In this document: one piece after another, positions 13,613 to 16,070 of the stretch
Layout of the letters: every line of letters starts with the position of its first letter
How positions within the stretch are numbered: the first letter of the stretch is position 1
NCBI GenBank assembly: GCA_900770445.1
Contig: CAAGKO010000057.1
Span: 1 to 16,070 of the forward strand
Length of the DNA: 16,070 bases
Source: an uncultured Oribacterium sp.
GTDB lineage: Bacteria; Bacillota; Clostridia; Lachnospirales; Lachnospiraceae
Reading direction: 5' to 3'
Made by a program: the position numbers and the translations under genes
The notes under the pieces: generated by a model
The model's input: the letters and a program-made list of their open reading frames with translations, nothing else
What the model was told of the DNA's origin: nothing
Databases searched by the model: none

Positions 13613-15570
13613 CGCTGCTCTCCTCCTTTCGCATCTTCTGCCAATGCTTCCGGCTTCACATCGTCACGCAGCTGCGCACTTCCGTCTGCTTTCGCCGGTG
13701 CTTCCGGCTTCACATCGTCGCTCTGTCGTGCACTTCCGTCTGCTTCTGCCTTCACATCGTCGCTCTGCGCGAGCTCCGCCGCCATCGCCTCCGGGGTGGC
13801 CACGACACGTACCGGGTCGGCAGCATTGTCCCCTTCCGAGGTTTTATTCTGACTGTAGTAGATGTCCTGGTACATCGCGTTGCGGCTGAGGAGCTCCTCG
13901 TGGGTGCCGATGTCCGCGATGCGGCCGCCCTCCATGATGAGGATGCGGTCGGCGTCCTGGACGGAGGACACACGCTGCGCGATGATGATCTTCGTGGTCT
14001 CCGGGATGAAATCGCGGAAGCCCTTACGAATCATGGCGTCGGTCTTCGTGTCGACCGCGGAGGTGGAGTCGTCGAGGATCAGCACCTTCGGCTTCTTCAG
14101 CACCGCACGGGCGATGCAGAGACGCTGCTTCTGACCACCGGAGACGTTGGTACCGCCCTGGGTGATGAAGGTGTCGTACTTGTCCGGGAAGGTCTGCACG
14201 AACTCGTCCGCCTGGGCGAGCTTACATGCGGCGACGAGCTCCTCGTCGGTCGCCTGCGGGTTACCCCAGCGAAGGTTCTCCGCGATGGTACCGGAGAAGA
14301 GGACGTTTTTCTGAAGCACGACGGCGACCTGGTCACGCAGGAGCTTGAGGTCGTACTTTCGTACGTCGACACCGCCGACCAGCACCTCGCCCTCGCTTGC
14401 GTCATAGAGGCGGGAAATCAGCTGGATGAGTGAGGACTTCGAGGAGCCGGTACCGCCCATGATGCCTATGGTTTCACCCGATTTAATATGAAGATCGATG
14501 TCCGAGAGGACGTAATTCTCAGCATTGGCCTGATACTTGAAGCTCACGTGGTCGAAATCGATGGAGCCATCCTTCACCTCGGTCACCGGGGATGCCGGAT
14601 TCGTGAGGGTGCTCGTCTCGTTCAGGACCTCGGCGATACGCTCGGCCGACTCGGCCGACATGGTCACCATGACGAAAATCATACTGAGCATCATGAGGGA
14701 CATGAGGATCTGGAAGCTGTAGGTCAAGAGCGAGGAGAACTGTCCGACGTCGAGGTCGGCACCGTGGCTCGTGATGATCGCGTAGGAGCCGAAGCTCAGG
14801 ACGAAGAGCATGACGGTGTAGATACAGAACTGCATCAGCGGGTTGTTCAGCGCGAGGAAGCGCTCAGCCTTCGTGAAGTCGCGCTGGACGTCGGTCGCGG
14901 CGCGGTCGAACTTCTGCATCTCGAAATCCTCACGAACGAAGGACTTCACGACGCGCATGCCGTTGATATTTTCCTGCACAGAGTCGTTCAGACGGTCATA
15001 CTTTCGGAAAACGCGGCGGAAGATCGGCATAACCGTGCGGATGATGACGGCGAGGCCGACGCCGAGGATCGGGATGACCGCGACGAAGATCCAGGCCATG
15101 CGTCCACCCATGAGAAAGGCCGCGGCGAAGGAGAAAATCAGCATCGCCGGCGCACGGAAGCCGAGTCGGATCAGCATCATGTAGGCCTGCTGCAGGTTCT
15201 GGATATCCGTAGTCATACGGGTGACGAGGGAGCTCGTCTGGAAGTGGTCGATGTTTTCAAAGGAAAAGTCCTGAATCTTATAGAAGAGGTCTTTTCTTAA
15301 GTTGCGCGCGAAGCCGGTGGATGCGGTCGCGCAGTTGTTTCCGGCCGCGACGCCGGAAAGAAGTGACAGGGTCGCCAGCACGAGCAGCACGATACCGTAC
15401 TTCCCGATGGTGCCCATGCCGGCGCCATCCTTAATCTGGTTGATCAGCATCGCCGTCACAAACGGAATGGCGGTTTCGATCAGTGCCTCGATCAGCACAA
15501 ACAGCGGCGCGCGCAGGCTCGGCCCCTTAAACTCGCGGATGGATTTCGAGAGCGTCTTGATAACGTCCAT
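13609..15570 (-). CDS. ABC exporter half-transporter with degenerate ATP site and repeat tail
   Basis: First subunit of the heterodimeric exporter. ATG 15570 is chosen because AGGAGG lies 5 nt upstream; the longer frame to 15711 runs into the structured leader. The 653-aa protein has a six-helix domain (about 20-305) and a nucleotide-binding domain with Walker A MGGTGSSKSS (371-380), signature VSGGQ (476-480) and Walker B VLILDD (496-501). Asp501 stands where the catalytic Glu should be, and Gln532 replaces the H-loop His (IIIAQRVSSV). That pattern fits the degenerate half of asymmetric exporters. The last ~70 residues (580-653) are a charged, repetitive tail (DDVKPEA, ADGSA) absent from usual family members. 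Its stop overlaps the next start by 4 bp. Confidence 0.92.
   Translation of the reverse strand: MDVIKTLSKSIREFKGPSLRAPLFVLIEALIETAIPFVTAMLINQIKDGAGMGTIGKYGIVLLVLATLSLLSGVAAGNNCATASTGFARNLRKDLFYKIQDFSFENIDHFQTSSLVTRMTTDIQNLQQAYMMLIRLGFRAPAMLIFSFAAAFLMGGRMAWIFVAVIPILGVGLAVIIRTVMPIFRRVFRKYDRLNDSVQENINGMRVVKSFVREDFEMQKFDRAATDVQRDFTKAERFLALNNPLMQFCIYTVMLFVLSFGSYAIITSHGADLDVGQFSSLLTYSFQILMSLMMLSMIFVMVTMSAESAERIAEVLNETSTLTNPASPVTEVKDGSIDFDHVSFKYQANAENYVLSDIDLHIKSGETIGIMGGTGSSKSSLIQLISRLYDASEGEVLVGGVDVRKYDLKLLRDQVAVVLQKNVLFSGTIAENLRWGNPQATDEELVAACKLAQADEFVQTFPDKYDTFITQGGTNVSGGQKQRLCIARAVLKKPKVLILDDSTSAVDTKTDAMIRKGFRDFIPETTKIIIAQRVSSVQDADRILIMEGGRIADIGTHEELLSRNAMYQDIYYSQNKTSEGDNAADPVRVVATPEAMAAELAQSDDVKAEADGSARQSDDVKPEAPAKADGSAQLRDDVKPEALAEDAKGGEQR
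13652..13763 (-). repeat. In-frame tandem repeat coding the exporter tail
   Basis: CTTCACATCGTC recurs at 13654, 13708 and 13750 with flanking similarity (GCACTTCCGTCTGCTT recurs too), giving units of 54 and 42 bp, that is 18 and 14 residues. The encoded motif is DDVK(P)EA...ADGSA. All unit sizes keep the reading frame. Confidence 0.8.
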
Positions 15571-15770
15571 AAATTCCTCCTGTAGATATAAACGATAATA
15601 GGCGGCGAAAAGCAGTGTAGGATTCCCGCAGCCGACCCTATTCCCCCGGCTCAGGAATCGCGAGGCGTTCGCGCCTCGTGCGCGACAATCGCCTGAAGAC
15701 GCCGGCTTCATCCCGGACGCCTCTCTTTCATCTATAGTATACGCTGAAACACCTGCTTTTCGCGAAACTT
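15571..15770 (-). promoter_or_regulatory. Structured 5' leader of the exporter operon
   Basis: About 200 nt lie between the promoter and the exporter start. A compact hairpin CGAGGCG/CGCCTCG with a 4-nt loop is at 15661-15678, extendable to 15680. Beside it a longer stem pairs GATTCC (15621-15626) with GGAATC (15654-15659), enclosing AGCCG/CGGCT (15630-15634 with 15647-15651). The two abut, so they might compete or stack. No known riboswitch consensus was matched and no T-run follows either hairpin. Confidence 0.45.
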
Positions 15771-15774
15771 TACT

Positions 15775-15803
15775 ATATTAAAACATTGCGTGCAACATTT
15801 CAA
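15775..15803 (-). promoter_or_regulatory. Sigma-A type promoter of the exporter operon
   Basis: On the minus strand TTGAAA (15798-15803) and TAATAT (15775-15780) are exactly 17 bp apart, close to consensus. It lies 43 bp from the inner edge of the right 95-bp element. A TATACT closer to the gene (about 15735-15740) lacks a good -35. Confidence 0.75.
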
Positions 15804-15828
15804 CGACTTCACAAAAAGTTCAGATTCG

Positions 15829-15885
15829 GCTTCCGTTGCCTGTTAACATTTCAGGCAGGGGACCCGGAGGGGCGGCAACGGAAGC
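15829..15885. repeat. 12-bp inverted repeat straddling the edge of the right element
   Basis: GCTTCCGTTGCC (15829-15840) lies outside the 95-bp element and is the exact reverse complement of GGCAACGGAAGC (15874-15885) inside it. The 33 bp between contain CCTG/CAGG and the palindrome TGTTAACA. The left copy of the element lacks the matching outer arm. Confidence 0.7.
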
Positions 15886-15939
15886 ACAGTACTCTAAGAC
15901 CGGTTCAATCTAAGCCGGGGACCCTAAGCGGCACTAGGC
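15846..15939 (-). repeat. 95-bp element, right copy of an inverted pair
   Basis: The reverse complement matches 13-107 with six mismatches and one gap. Relative to the gene it faces (the exporter operon) it has the same orientation as the left copy has to dinB. Here a good promoter lies between element and gene, so the element itself would be upstream of transcription start. No coding potential was seen. Confidence 0.85.
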
Positions 15940-15974
15940 ACTCTGTCTGAACTGTTACTGACCTTCCGAGAAAT

Positions 15975-16070
15975 CTCCCAGGGAAATTTTGTACCTGTAG
16001 GCATACTATGTGCGAATTCGGGCCGCCGTGCCTGCGATGACGCAAACCCTCTCAGGGAAATATTCATACC
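15975..16070 (+). repeat. Fifth 39-bp unit and start of another array at the right edge
   Basis: A 39-bp unit at 15997-16035 opens GTAGGCAT and closes CGTGCCTGC like those at 11337-11561. It is preceded by CAGGGAAATTTTGTACC (15979-15995) and that flank recurs as CAGGGAAATATTCATACC at 16053-16070, a 74-bp period, so a second unit probably starts just past the window. Unit 3 of the other array has a similar upstream flank (AGGGACATTTCC). Confidence 0.75.

Overview
The window looks like chromosomal DNA from a GC-rich member of the Clostridia, most likely a Lachnospiraceae relative. The reasons are strong GGAGG-type ribosome sites, the style of the Y-family polymerase, the Ala/Thr/Glu linker of the lipoprotein, and a heterodimeric ABC exporter with the inter-domain insert common in that family. 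Genes are GC-rich, while several intergenic stretches are clearly AT-rich. No plasmid, phage or transposase gene was seen.

Layout from left to right. (1) A ~95-bp element at 13-107, followed by dinB (144-1700, translesion polymerase with a ~90-residue insertion) and a small unrecognised gene (1739-2158). (2) A long minus-strand block read from 9705 down to 2197: an AbgA-like M20 amidohydrolase, a MtaD/SAH-deaminase-type amidohydrolase, then a complete Pot-type ABC importer in the order permease B, ATPase, lipoprotein binding protein, permease C. The importer has its own good promoter (6663-6691) and a ~220-nt structured leader. (3) A divergent PfkB-family sugar/nucleoside kinase (10314-11210) with a strong terminator. 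(4) A minus-strand heterodimeric ABC exporter operon (15570 down to 11693) with 4-bp translational overlap, a clear promoter and a strong terminator. (5) At 15846-15939 the same ~95-bp element returns in inverted orientation, so the whole 15.8 kb is bracketed by inverted repeats, each placed upstream of the gene it faces.

The metabolic block suggests uptake and breakdown of an amide- or purine-containing scavenged compound: the importer brings it in, AbgA-like and MtaD-like hydrolases cut or deaminate it, and the kinase may phosphorylate a product. The binding protein lacks residues that E. coli PotD uses for polyamines, so a polyamine substrate is doubtful.

The most unusual signals are non-coding. 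One is a cluster of eight exact TAATGTCA words in the abgA/pfkB intergenic region. A second is a family of 39-bp GTAGGCAT...TGCCTGC units, four copies after pfkB and one more at the right edge. The others are the inverted 95-bp elements and the importer leader. Several proteins also carry in-frame low-complexity insertions or repeats.
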